Assembly: GCF_023824195.1 (NCBI RefSeq)
Contig: NZ_CP085444.1
Span: forward strand, 50,001-114,000
DNA: 64,000 nt
Origin: Priestia megaterium
Lineage (GTDB): Bacteria > Bacillota > Bacilli > Bacillales > Bacillaceae_H
Reading direction: 5' to 3'
Each line of letters opens with the position of its first letter. Within the stretch, counting starts at the first letter, position 1. A model generated the notes under the pieces. That model saw nothing but the letters and a program-made list of their open reading frames with translations. It was not told where the DNA came from and searched no databases. The position numbers and the translations under genes were made by a program. Positions 53,453-62,499 of this stretch are shown piece by piece.

Positions 53453-53518
53453 AATTGTAAAATTTTTATGTAAAATTAACATGTGTTTATGAATTTGAAG
53501 GAAGGAGCTTGAGTTTAT

Positions 53519-53908
53519 ATAGATAATAAAATTGGCACAGATATTATTGAAATTAATAAAATTAAGGAATCAGTAAATGCTTTCGGTGATAAGTACTTAA
53601 AAAAAATATTTACAACTAAAGAAATCCAATACTGTATGAAATACAAAAAAAACTATGCTCAGCATCTAGCTGCTAGATTTGCTGCGAAAGAGGCAGTAAT
53701 TAAAATTTTAGAGCCTCTAAATGAAGTTATTCACTTCAAAGATATAGAAATAGTAAGGTATTCCAACGGTTCATGTAAGGTTGAGCTTCATGGAAATGCA
53801 AAAAAATTAGCCATGGAGAGAAATATAAATTATACATCAGTTAGTCTAAGTCATGAAGAGAAATATGCAATAGCTATGGTTTTAGTAAGTACATATAAAA
53901 AGGAGTAA
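53519..53908 (+). CDS. Holo-ACP synthase (4'-phosphopantetheinyl transferase, AcpS type)
   Basis: 129 aa if read from codon 53519. KIGTDIIEINKIKESVNAFGDKYLKKIFTTKEIQYC is the complete AcpS N-terminus with the metal-binding Asp, and RFAAKEAVIKIL holds the Glu and Lys. No ATG, GTG or TTG lies in frame between the stop at 53510 and this conserved start; AAGGAAGGAG is placed correctly for initiation at ATA 53519. A normal ATG (53636) would delete the active-site Asp. Expected role: converting the adjacent carrier protein to its pantetheinyl form. Confidence 0.8.
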   Translation: MDNKIGTDIIEINKIKESVNAFGDKYLKKIFTTKEIQYCMKYKKNYAQHLAARFAAKEAVIKILEPLNEVIHFKDIEIVRYSNGSCKVELHGNAKKLAMERNINYTSVSLSHEEKYAIAMVLVSTYKKE

Positions 53909-53912
53909 AAAT

Positions 53913-54155
53913 ATGAAAGAAAAAATCATAAAAATATTAGATAAATACGGAAGATTAGTAATTGAGACTAAAGATTTAAAAGATAATACGGATTTATATG
54001 AGGTTGGGTTATCATCTCACGCTAGTGTAAATATATTACTTTCATTAGAAAATGAATTTGATATTGAGTTTCCTGATGACGTTTTAAACAAGAAAATGTT
54101 TTCTTCAATTAATAATTTAATAGAAGCTGTTGAATCAGTTACTGCAGTTAAATAG
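53913..54155 (+). CDS. Acyl carrier protein-like carrier
   Basis: 80 aa, acidic four-helix carrier. DLYEVGLSSHASVNILLSLENEFDIEFPDD contains the pantetheinylation region; alignment on FDIEFPD places the modified residue at Ser35. The GLSSHASVN wording is that of carriers paired with SerRS-like amino acid:carrier-protein ligases rather than fatty-acid ACP (DSL). It starts 4 bp after the AcpS gene and is followed by the dehydrogenase and ligase genes. Confidence 0.87.
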   Translation: MKEKIIKILDKYGRLVIETKDLKDNTDLYEVGLSSHASVNILLSLENEFDIEFPDDVLNKKMFSSINNLIEAVESVTAVK

Positions 54156-54167
54156 GAGGATATTTTA

Positions 54168-55343
54168 ATGCTTCTTCAAAAAAACAGTAAAGCTTATGTG
54201 TTGGAAAACTTAGAAGAAATCACTAAGGTGATGGGGCAATTTGCCGATGAGGTTGATAAAGAATGCAGATTTCCTATTGAAGCAATAAATAAAATGAAGG
54301 AGTATCATTTATTAGGAGCCTATATTCCTACAGATTTTGGTGGATTAGGTTGCTCAATTGAAGAGTTGGTTCAGATTGCAAAGTTACTTGGCAAGTATTG
54401 TGCCTCATCTGCGATGATTTGGGCTATGCATCAAATTCAGTTAATTTGTCTTGTACACCATCATGAAGAAAATGAGGCAGTAAAAAAGTACCTTACCAAG
54501 GCAGCCGATTATCAATATCTTATTGCTTCCATAACTTCAGAAGTCGGCACAGGGGGAGACATTAGTAGAAGTATCTGTGGAATTGAATGGAAGGAAGAGT
54601 ATTCTAAGTTATCTAAGAAAGCTTCCGTTATCTCTTATGGTAAATACGCTGATGCTTATTTAGTTACAGCAAGAAAAGGAATAAATGCTAGTGAAACAGA
54701 TCAACTACTTGTTTTGTGTGAACGGACAAATATAATTTCTGAACAAACAACGGAATGGGATACGCTGGGAATGAGAGGAACATGTAGTCCTGGATTCAAT
54801 ATTGAGGCTATCTTTCCTAATGATTTTGTACTTAACTTGCCATTTAAAGATATAGCAATACAATCTATGGTACCTGTTACACATATTTTATGGGCTGCTG
54901 TTTGGTATGGAGTTGCGGAAGCTGCTTTAGAAAAAGCACGAAATATGCATAAAAGAAACTATAAGCAACACTTAAAAGCCGGGCTTGCTACTTCCACTAA
55001 TTATGACCTAGTTGACTTGCAAAATAAGTTGTCACTTTTTAAAAACAACTTGCAAATTCATACACATAAATACCAAGAAATAAGCAAAAATTTAGACAGT
55101 AAATCTAATGAATTATATGAGATAGACTATTCTTTAGAAATAAACACCTTAAAGATTACTTCTTCAGAGATAGCTTTGGAAATTGTACAAAAATCTTTAT
55201 TTATTTGCGGAATTTTAGGTTACTTAAATAATACTCCTTCAAGTTTAGGAAGAAGTATTAGGGATATTATGTCTTCGATTGTGATGATAAATAATGATCG
55301 TTTATATGCCACGAACTCATCTTTATTATTATTATTAAAATAG
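54168..55343 (+). CDS. Acyl-CoA dehydrogenase-like flavoprotein
   Basis: 391 aa. YIPTDFGGLGCSIEELVQIAKLLGKYCASSAMIWAMHQIQ is the N-terminal helical domain. The middle domain (ASITSEVGTGGD..., GMRGTCSPGFNIEAI) and a C-terminal helical bundle follow. In this context the substrate is probably an aminoacyl or acyl thioester on the neighbouring carrier, as in prolyl-carrier dehydrogenases of pyrrole pathways. Oxidation of the alpha-beta bond is expected. Ribosome site TAGGAGG. Which residue acts as catalytic base is unclear by eye. Confidence 0.85.
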   Translation: MLLQKNSKAYVLENLEEITKVMGQFADEVDKECRFPIEAINKMKEYHLLGAYIPTDFGGLGCSIEELVQIAKLLGKYCASSAMIWAMHQIQLICLVHHHEENEAVKKYLTKAADYQYLIASITSEVGTGGDISRSICGIEWKEEYSKLSKKASVISYGKYADAYLVTARKGINASETDQLLVLCERTNIISEQTTEWDTLGMRGTCSPGFNIEAIFPNDFVLNLPFKDIAIQSMVPVTHILWAAVWYGVAEAALEKARNMHKRNYKQHLKAGLATSTNYDLVDLQNKLSLFKNNLQIHTHKYQEISKNLDSKSNELYEIDYSLEINTLKITSSEIALEIVQKSLFICGILGYLNNTPSSLGRSIRDIMSSIVMINNDRLYATNSSLLLLLK

Positions 55344-55365
55344 CCTATAGTGAGGGAAACTATTC

Positions 55366-56280
55366 ATGAGTACAAATGTTTTAACAAATACTTTCTTAAC
55401 AGAGTTATTAGAAAAAGGGCATTTAATTTCTACAGGGGTAAAAGGAGTATACGGTAAAGGAAAAGAGATGAACCTTCTCCTAAAAAATATAGAGGATTTT
55501 ATATCTGGGTATGGACGGACAGAGGATACTGAAATCATGATGTTCCCACCAATTATGAATCAGGAAGATATTCAAAAAGCAGAATACCTTAAGTCTTTTC
55601 CTCACCTTTTAGGCAATGTACAATCCTTTCAAGGTAATGAGAATGACCACAAACAAATGATTACTACACTTGATAAGGGGAAGGATTGGAGTAAGCATTT
55701 TTCTAACAGTGGGGTAGTGATGACGCCTGCGGCTTGTTATCCCGTATATTCTCAATTAGCAAAAACAAAGGTTCCTTTAGGTGGAAGAACAATAGAAGTA
55801 GCCTCTTTTTGCTACCGTCATGAACCGTCTAATGAACCTACAAGAATGCAATCCTTTAGAATGTTAGAGTTTATTAAAGTAGGATCTAGCGATGAAGTGA
55901 AAGTTTGGCGTAAGGAATGGCTAGAAAAGGCACAAGCACTATTAGATCTCTTACAAGTCAACTATGAAGTTGTGATTGCTAATGATCCTTTTTTTGGCAG
56001 TGGAGGAAGGCTACTTAAGATTAATCAAAATCATCTGGAATTAAAATATGAAATCACTATTCCAATAAATGATGAGGAAGCGCCTACTGCAGTAATATCT
56101 TCTAACTATCATCAAGACCATTTTGCTAAAAAACATCAGATTTTAACTGAGACTGAAGATATGGCTCATACTTCATGTATAGGTTTTGGAATTGAAAGGC
56201 TAGGTTTAGCACTATTAAAACATCATGGTTTAGATACGAAAGAATGGCCAGCTAATTTGAAAACGTTACTAAATTTATAA
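55366..56280 (+). CDS. Amino acid:[carrier protein] ligase (truncated SerRS homologue)
   Basis: 304 aa, a class II aminoacyl-tRNA synthetase catalytic core without a tRNA-binding arm. Motif 2 is FCYRHEPSNEPTRMQSFRMLEF; motif 3 is HTSCIGFGIERLGLALL. Probable zinc ligands are Cys124 (AACYPVY), Glu168 and Cys271, as in the Bradyrhizobium enzymes and archaeal-type SerRS. Characterised relatives adenylate Gly or Ala and load a carrier protein's pantetheine arm. The substrate here is unknown. Tightly placed behind the carrier and dehydrogenase genes. Confidence 0.9.
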   Translation: MSTNVLTNTFLTELLEKGHLISTGVKGVYGKGKEMNLLLKNIEDFISGYGRTEDTEIMMFPPIMNQEDIQKAEYLKSFPHLLGNVQSFQGNENDHKQMITTLDKGKDWSKHFSNSGVVMTPAACYPVYSQLAKTKVPLGGRTIEVASFCYRHEPSNEPTRMQSFRMLEFIKVGSSDEVKVWRKEWLEKAQALLDLLQVNYEVVIANDPFFGSGGRLLKINQNHLELKYEITIPINDEEAPTAVISSNYHQDHFAKKHQILTETEDMAHTSCIGFGIERLGLALLKHHGLDTKEWPANLKTLLNL

Positions 56281-56297
56281 GTGAGGAGGTACTTGAT

Positions 56298-57269
56298 ATG
56301 AATAAATATATGTTAATCGGTACCGTTGCTCTCATATCATCTGCTTTACTTACTTCTATTAATCAAGTGCTTTACGCAAAATGGGTTCAGAATATGAACC
56401 CATTTGTATATAGTTTTTTGAGTTTTTCCTTAACTTTATTATTTTTCTTGATTATCACTTGTATAGTATCTCTTAAAAACAAACAAAATAAGGATAAGAC
56501 TAAAGAGAATAAGAAAAATGAGATAAGTTATATATTAATTCTTAATACTATTACCGCAATAATTTTTATATGTTTTTACTATGCTAATAAATTTATAGAG
56601 CCAGCCATTGTAAGTTCTATAGAGATTGGTATAGGTCCCATAATTGCTCTTAGTATAGGATTACTATTAAAAAATATAAAATTATTGAAAGTAGATGTGG
56701 CAGTATGTATAGGTATTTTATTAGGAACCTGCATATTAGTGTGGGCATCCATAACAGGAGCATCAGGAGTAAATGTACAAATAACTAATACTTTAAACGG
56801 TTTAATAACTTCTTTTATTGCTGGAATTGGTATGGTCCTAGCTACACTCTACTCAAAAAAACTTAGCGAATTGGGGTGGACGACATTTAAAATTTTAGCT
56901 CATCGCTTTTATATGCTTGTTCCACTATCATTCATCCTCGTTTTAAATCAAAACTTTGATGATATTATTCAAGTATTTTTAAATAATTGGTTATTAATTA
57001 CCATATTTACTTTTTTAGGGCTTGTTATTCCTTTATATCTCATTCAAGTAGGGATAAAACATTGCAACCCTTTATTTGTTGCAGTAACAATGTCCTGTGG
57101 ACCTGTTTTTACTTTCTTATTTCAATTGATTGACCCGCGAGTGGAGTGGTCTTGGACATCATTGTCTGGAATCGTAATCATATGTTTATTTGTAGTACTA
57201 AAAGTTTTATATCAAAAGCAAGGGTTAAAAGTAGAGAGTGTGGAAGGAGAAACAATAAAACATGCATAA
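56298..57269 (+). CDS. EamA-family (DMT) exporter of the cluster
   Basis: 323 aa, ten helices in two repeats; INQVLYAKWVQNMNPFVYSFLSFSLTLLFF and AIVSSIEIGIGPIIALSIGLLL are EamA-like. Ribosome site TGAGGAGGTA. Its stop overlaps the ATP-grasp start by 8 nt, so it is firmly part of the operon and the best candidate for product export and self-protection. BacE/YfmO-like roles in dipeptide antibiotics are comparable but use other families. Confidence 0.85.
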   Translation: MNKYMLIGTVALISSALLTSINQVLYAKWVQNMNPFVYSFLSFSLTLLFFLIITCIVSLKNKQNKDKTKENKKNEISYILILNTITAIIFICFYYANKFIEPAIVSSIEIGIGPIIALSIGLLLKNIKLLKVDVAVCIGILLGTCILVWASITGASGVNVQITNTLNGLITSFIAGIGMVLATLYSKKLSELGWTTFKILAHRFYMLVPLSFILVLNQNFDDIIQVFLNNWLLITIFTFLGLVIPLYLIQVGIKHCNPLFVAVTMSCGPVFTFLFQLIDPRVEWSWTSLSGIVIICLFVVLKVLYQKQGLKVESVEGETIKHA

Positions 57270-58539
57270 AGATCAATTTTGTGTCATTGTAGATGCTTAT
57301 TCAACAGGTAATCAGTTATATAACCATTTTAATCAGTATGGCTATACTGTAATACACGTACAAAGTTCCAAAGAAATATCTCCAATATTTGAACCTTCAT
57401 TTAGAAGAAAAGATTTTACTATCAATATTATTCATAATGGTAATTTAAAGGAAACTGTAGCAATTATTAGAAAATATGAACCTAGTTTTATTGTACCTGG
57501 GGCAGAAACTGGTGTAGAACTAGCTAATGAGATAGCTAAAGAATTAAATCTTAAACGTAATGATGATGATAAAGTACATGCTCGACGAAATAAATATTTA
57601 ATGAATGAGATCATTAGAGAGAAAGGATTACCTACTGTAGAACAAATTAAAACAGGAGACTTAATCAAAGCAAAAGAGTGGGCAGTAAGACTAAATAAAT
57701 GGCCATTAGTAGTAAAGCCCCTACATAGTGCTGCTTCAGATGGTGTTAATTTTTGCCACAACAAGGAAGGTTTAGATCATGCATTCAATGAATTAGTGAA
57801 TAAAAGAAATTCCTTAGGAATCCTTAATGATGAAATCCTTGTTCAACGCTATTTAGACGGGCAGCACTATGTAGTGAATGCAATTACTTACGAAGGAAAG
57901 CATTTTATTACTGATATTTGGACTCAAGAATTTCATAAAGGAGCAGGTGTAACAGTTATTTACGATAGCATTAGTTTGGTTCCTTATAATGATGTTAAAC
58001 ATGCAGAAATCGTAAGGTATGTAAAATCGACTATCGATGCTTTAGGAGTCAAATATGGGCCTACTCATACTGAATTAAGACTAACTGAAGAGGGCCCTCG
58101 TTTAATAGAAGTTAATTGTAGAACAATGGGACTTTCCTTAAAAGAGGAGATAATCTCTGAAGCTTTATCTTATAGTTATAGCTCCCTTACCGCAGATTGC
58201 TATGCTAATCCCGAAAAAATAGTCAATTTAGTGTCAAAGAACAAAATGTACAAGATTAACAACTATATATCTTTAGTTTTTCTTATTACAAGTCAAGAAG
58301 GGATTATTGATGATATTCCTGGGCTTAAATTTTTAGAGTCACTGCCCTCCTTTGGAGATGTTCAACTAAATGTAAAAAAAGACGATGAATTAAAGAAAAC
58401 TATAAATGTAGAAACTCACCCTGGTTTTATCCTTTTTACTAGTGACTCTCCAACTCAAATTGAGTCGGACTATAGAAAGTTACGAGATTTAGAAAATAAA
58501 AACTTGTTTTTTAAAACAAAGGAGCTAGTTCTAAATTAA
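57262..58539 (+). CDS. ATP-grasp ligase (amino acid / dipeptide ligase-like)
   Basis: 425 aa. The N-terminal Rossmann-like domain is followed by the ATP-grasp core: WPLVVKPLHSAASDGVNFC, ILVQRYLDGQHYVVNAITY, and the metal site TELRLTEEGPRLIEVNCRTMG. This is the pattern of BacD/TabS/RizA L-amino-acid ligases and carnosine-synthase-type enzymes, which activate a carboxylate as acyl phosphate and join it to an amine. It would make an amide or ring closure in the product. Start codon overlaps the exporter stop. Confidence 0.85.
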   Translation: MHKDQFCVIVDAYSTGNQLYNHFNQYGYTVIHVQSSKEISPIFEPSFRRKDFTINIIHNGNLKETVAIIRKYEPSFIVPGAETGVELANEIAKELNLKRNDDDKVHARRNKYLMNEIIREKGLPTVEQIKTGDLIKAKEWAVRLNKWPLVVKPLHSAASDGVNFCHNKEGLDHAFNELVNKRNSLGILNDEILVQRYLDGQHYVVNAITYEGKHFITDIWTQEFHKGAGVTVIYDSISLVPYNDVKHAEIVRYVKSTIDALGVKYGPTHTELRLTEEGPRLIEVNCRTMGLSLKEEIISEALSYSYSSLTADCYANPEKIVNLVSKNKMYKINNYISLVFLITSQEGIIDDIPGLKFLESLPSFGDVQLNVKKDDELKKTINVETHPGFILFTSDSPTQIESDYRKLRDLENKNLFFKTKELVLN

Positions 58540-58598
58540 AATGTTAAGAAGCATTCTAAAAGTTGTAATACTATTTAGTTAAAGAAGAGGGTTAAAAA

Positions 58599-59345
58599 AT
58601 GCATAATTATTTTGAATGTCACAACTATAATCCTAATTCAACTATCTCTTTATTTTGTTTTCCCCATGCTGGAGGTGGGGCGGATATCTATTACGATTGG
58701 TCAAATTTTATAAGACCTGAAATAAATATCTACATCCTCAACTTGCCTGGAAGAGGGAAAAAATATTTAGAAAAGCCTTTTGAAGAATTTAACGTATTAT
58801 TAGATAATCTGCTTATAGACATAGAAGATTTGCTTGATAAACCTTTTATTATTTTTGGTCATAGTATGGGTGCGCTTATAGGTTTTGAACTAAGCAGACG
58901 TATATTTGAAATGTATAATAAGAAACCTGAACATTTGTATGTTTCTAGCTATCCATCACCCGAAATTATCAATAATAATTTAGTAGAAAATAATATTTCT
59001 GATGATGAATTAATCACCAAGTTAAAGGAGCTAAATGGTACCCCAAAAGAAATATTTCAACATAAAAGATTTTTAAAACTACTATTACCAGTTATAAGAG
59101 CTGATTTTAAACTATTAAACTCGTATAGTTATAAAGAGCTAGCTCCTCTTTCTTGTCCTATTACTAGTATTATAGGTAGCCATGACAACATAAGTGTTGA
59201 GTTAGCAAAGGAGTGGTATAAACACTCGGTAGCAGTATTCTCTTTGCAAATATTTAGAGGGGATCATTTTTACCTTAACAATTTCGAGGCAAAGAAAAAG
59301 ATTGGGAAATTAATCGAAAAGGATTTTATGAAAATTAATAATTGA
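58599..59345 (+). CDS. Type II thioesterase
   Basis: 248-aa alpha/beta hydrolase of the GrsT/SrfAD type. FCFPHAGGGADIYYDWSNFI at the N-terminus; nucleophile Ser89 in GHSMGALIGFELSRR; SYPSPE lid start; catalytic Asp in IGSHDNIS and His in GDHFYLNN. It could release the finished acyl group from the carrier or clear misloaded thioesters. Ribosome site AGAGGG. Begins 59 bp after the ligase gene. Confidence 0.9.
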   Translation: MHNYFECHNYNPNSTISLFCFPHAGGGADIYYDWSNFIRPEINIYILNLPGRGKKYLEKPFEEFNVLLDNLLIDIEDLLDKPFIIFGHSMGALIGFELSRRIFEMYNKKPEHLYVSSYPSPEIINNNLVENNISDDELITKLKELNGTPKEIFQHKRFLKLLLPVIRADFKLLNSYSYKELAPLSCPITSIIGSHDNISVELAKEWYKHSVAVFSLQIFRGDHFYLNNFEAKKKIGKLIEKDFMKINN

Positions 59346-59394
59346 TACCATTATCTATTTTTATTAATCGTTATAGCATAATTAAAAGGAGAAT

Positions 59395-60798
59395 ATGATG
59401 GAAAATGAGAATAATATAAAACAATTACATAGGGGATTAGAAGAAAGACATATTACGCTAATGTCTTTAGGTGCGGCGATTGGGGTAGGCTTATTTCTAG
59501 GCTCTGCTTCGGCTATTAAATTAGCTGGACCTGGGATTTTGTTAGCATATTGTTTTAGTGGATTAGTAATGTTTTTTATTATGAGGGCACTTGGGGAGAT
59601 GGCAATTCAAAATCCAGTGGCCGGTTCGTTTAGTAAATATGCTCGTGAATATGTGAGTCCATTTGTTGGTTATTTAACAGGTTGGAATTATTGGTTCTTA
59701 TGGATCCTTACATGTATGGCCGAAATTACAGCAGTAGGCATTTACATGGAATATTGGTTTCCAGATATCCCCCGTTGGATATGGGCCCTCAGCGCTTTAA
59801 TTATTATGACATTAGTAAATTTTATAGCTGTTAAGGCTTATGGAGAGTTAGAGTTTTGGTTTGCATTAATCAAGGTCGTTACTATTATATTAATGATTTT
59901 AGTGGGTGTTGGAATGATTTTAGTAGGTCTTGGGAATGGTGGCATTGCTACTGGTATTCAGAACCTATGGAATCATGGAGGCTTTTTCCCGAACGGGATA
60001 GAAGGAGTATTAATGTCTCTCCAAATGGTAATGTTTGCTTATCTAGGAATTGAAATGATCGGAGTTACGGCTGGAGAAGTAAAAAATCCTCAAAAATCTT
60101 TATCTAAAGCTATAGACGCCGTGTTTTGGAGAATTCTTATTTTCTATGTGGGTGCTTTATTCGTTATTATGTCTATCTATCCTTGGACAGAGATCGGTAC
60201 AAAAGGGAGCCCCTTTGTATTGACATTTGATAAAATTGGTATTCCAGGAGCAGCCGGTATTATCAATTTTGTTGTATTAACTGCAGCTTTATCGTCTTGT
60301 AATAGTGGAATTTTTAGTACAGGACGAATGCTATTTAATTTAGCTCAACATGGGGAGGCATCCAATAAATATAAGTACCTTACAAAGAGTGGAGTACCTG
60401 GAAAGGCAGTTTTAGCTTCTGCTTGTATCCTACTAATTGGTGTTCTTTTAAACTATATTGTTCCAGCTAAAGTATTTACTTGGGTAACAAGTATCGCAAC
60501 TTTTGGCGCGATTTGGACATGGGCAATTATTTTAATAGCACAAATCAGATATCGCCGAGGTTTAAATGCAGAGCAAGTTAAGTTACTAAAGTACAAGTTG
60601 CCTTTATTTCCTTACACCTCATATATATCTTTAACTTTTTTATTTGTAGTAGTAGTTCTCATGGCTTACTTCCCTGATACAAGAGTTGCTTTAATTGTTG
60701 GTCCAATTTGGTTTGGGTTTTTAATAGTACTTTATTATATAAAAGGATTTCATAAAAAAAATAAAACTAAAGTTGAAATAGATCAACACGTTAGTTAA
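59395..60798 (+). CDS. AAT-family amino acid permease (CycA-like)
   Basis: About 467 aa, 12 helices. GLEERHITLMSLGAAIGVGLFLGSASAIKLAGPGILLAY, the AYGELEFWFALIKV block and NHGGFFPNG resemble E. coli CycA, the D-Ala/D-Ser/Gly and D-cycloserine carrier. It could import a precursor or re-import a D-amino-acid. The ribosome site AAAAGGAGAA precedes ATG 59398; an ATG 3 nt upstream is equivalent. A strong terminator follows. Confidence 0.83.
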   Translation: MMENENNIKQLHRGLEERHITLMSLGAAIGVGLFLGSASAIKLAGPGILLAYCFSGLVMFFIMRALGEMAIQNPVAGSFSKYAREYVSPFVGYLTGWNYWFLWILTCMAEITAVGIYMEYWFPDIPRWIWALSALIIMTLVNFIAVKAYGELEFWFALIKVVTIILMILVGVGMILVGLGNGGIATGIQNLWNHGGFFPNGIEGVLMSLQMVMFAYLGIEMIGVTAGEVKNPQKSLSKAIDAVFWRILIFYVGALFVIMSIYPWTEIGTKGSPFVLTFDKIGIPGAAGIINFVVLTAALSSCNSGIFSTGRMLFNLAQHGEASNKYKYLTKSGVPGKAVLASACILLIGVLLNYIVPAKVFTWVTSIATFGAIWTWAIILIAQIRYRRGLNAEQVKLLKYKLPLFPYTSYISLTFLFVVVVLMAYFPDTRVALIVGPIWFGFLIVLYYIKGFHKKNKTKVEIDQHVS

Positions 60799-60842
60799 AA
60801 ATTAGGGGATACTTTGCTTAAAGTTATCCCCTAATTTTTATA
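60797..60842 (+). terminator. Terminator of the main biosynthetic operon
   Basis: AAAAATTAGGGGATA pairs with TATCCCCTAATTTTT (bulged), about 15 bp. Confidence 0.88.
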
Positions 60843-60893
60843 TTCTAATCGAAAATAAATATCTTATTTATTCTTAACTTAGGAGTGGTAAGT

Positions 60894-62078
60894 ATGGGCA
60901 TTTTTTATGGTAGAAATACAGTTATTGAAATAAATTTAGACAATTTTGTGTACAACTTTAATCAATTTAGAAAACATATTCCAAGCGATATAAATATTAT
61001 GGCCTCCCTTAAAGCAAATGCATATGGGCATGGAGTTTTACCTCTTGCTAAACAGTTAATCTCTTTAGGAGTTAAGCATCTAGCCGTGGCTTTTATTGAT
61101 GAAGGAATTGAACTTAGAGAGGGTGGAATTGAGAATGATGTAGATATCTTAATTTTTGGATATACTCCCCCGGAAGCTGTTGAGGAAGCCATAATGTATA
61201 ATTTAAGTATAACTGTCTATAGACCTGAAGACTTGCATCTTATACAGGAAACAGCTCGTAGACTTGACCGCAGAGCGCTAATACATATAAAAATTGATTC
61301 AGGTATGAGTAGACTTGGCCTACAGTTAGAAGAATTAGATTTATTTTTCAACACATTATTGCACATGAATTTTGTTAAAATAGAGGGGATATTTACACAT
61401 TTTGCTTGCGCAGACGAGAAAGATCAGTCTTATACTCAGATGCAGCAAGATATTTTTAAGGAAGCGTTAAATACAGCAATGAAGTTAGGGCTAGAAATCC
61501 CTTACATTCATTCTTCTAACAGTGCTGCCTCTATAGATATTAATAATACAATAGGGAATATGGTTCGTTTAGGAATTGGCTTATATGGTTTATACCCCTC
61601 TAAGGAAGTTAATCATAATGTAGTTAATTTACGTCCTATTTTAACTTTCAAGTCAAGGATATCTCATATAAAGCAAGGGGAAAAAAATAGAGGAGTAGGG
61701 TATGGTGCTACTTATAAGGCAACAGGAAAAGAGTGGATTGCCACTATTCCTGTCGGATACGCAGATGGGTTAAATAGACAATTATCCAATAAAGGATATG
61801 CTTTAATAAAAGGGAAAAGGGTTCCTATTATTGGACGTATATGTATGGATCAACTTATGTTAGACGTTACAAAAGTTATGCCTGTTCAAATGAATGAGGA
61901 AGTTGTGTTTTATGGAAGTCAAGAAGAAGAGACTATTCATATAGATGAAATTGCTAAATCTCTAAACACTATTAATTACGAAGTTACGTGTATGTTAAGT
62001 AGGAGAATACCACGACTCTTCAGATATAAAGGAAAAGTTACCCATGTAATTAATGAGTTAAGGAGACAAACACTTTAA
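60894..62078 (+). CDS. Alanine racemase (Alr)
   Basis: About 394 aa. PLP Lys40 in MASLKANAYGHGVLPLAKQL, SGMSRLGLQ, THFACADEKD, SNSAAS, RLGIGLYGLYP and the second catalytic residue region GVGYGATYKA are all present. Start ATG 60894 (AGGAGTGG); GTG 60885 is an alternative. It follows the terminator, so it has its own promoter. It interconverts L- and D-Ala. With Ddl at the other end of the cluster, it suggests that the product interferes with D-alanine metabolism or contains a D-Ala-like unit. Confidence 0.92.
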   Translation: MGIFYGRNTVIEINLDNFVYNFNQFRKHIPSDINIMASLKANAYGHGVLPLAKQLISLGVKHLAVAFIDEGIELREGGIENDVDILIFGYTPPEAVEEAIMYNLSITVYRPEDLHLIQETARRLDRRALIHIKIDSGMSRLGLQLEELDLFFNTLLHMNFVKIEGIFTHFACADEKDQSYTQMQQDIFKEALNTAMKLGLEIPYIHSSNSAASIDINNTIGNMVRLGIGLYGLYPSKEVNHNVVNLRPILTFKSRISHIKQGEKNRGVGYGATYKATGKEWIATIPVGYADGLNRQLSNKGYALIKGKRVPIIGRICMDQLMLDVTKVMPVQMNEEVVFYGSQEEETIHIDEIAKSLNTINYEVTCMLSRRIPRLFRYKGKVTHVINELRRQTL

Positions 62079-62499
62079 ATATAAAAGGATAGTATTAGCA
62101 AAATAACTAGAATAAAAAATACGATTTAAAATGTAATGAGGTTGAATATAGGAAAAGCATTTGGCATCAATCCCGATAAGTCATATTACGTAAAATTATT
62201 TAAAATAAAGTACACTCTAAAAAAGAATCCTTTGTGGTAACAACGAAAAGTTTGGAAAGTTTCCATAACTTCTCTGACTTGTATTCCTGCCAACCTCATT
62301 TTAAACAAAATCCTTAACCGTATTCCTTTAACGTTCTAGAACAAAATCAAATTCACTATCCGTAAAAGTATGCCTTTTAGTAGTAAGATAAACTACTTAT
62401 TACTTATAGATTTAGCATAAAGAGTGAGTTTTTCACCATGAAAAATAGCCCCTTTAGAAGTCTAACTCTAGAGGGGACCTGCTTATAAGGTATATTTAT
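62079..62499. other. Intergenic region with inverted dif-like site S13
   Basis: AT-rich; S13 at 62169-62196, and a hairpin built on CCCCTTTAGA/TCTAGAGGGG (62449-62476). No gene seen. Confidence 0.5.
62169..62196 (-). repeat. dif-like Xer site S13 (inverted)
   Basis: On the minus strand: arm ATTTTACGTAA, centre TATGAC, arm TTATCGGGATT. Opposite in orientation to S1-S12; marks the right edge of the biosynthetic region. Confidence 0.65.
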
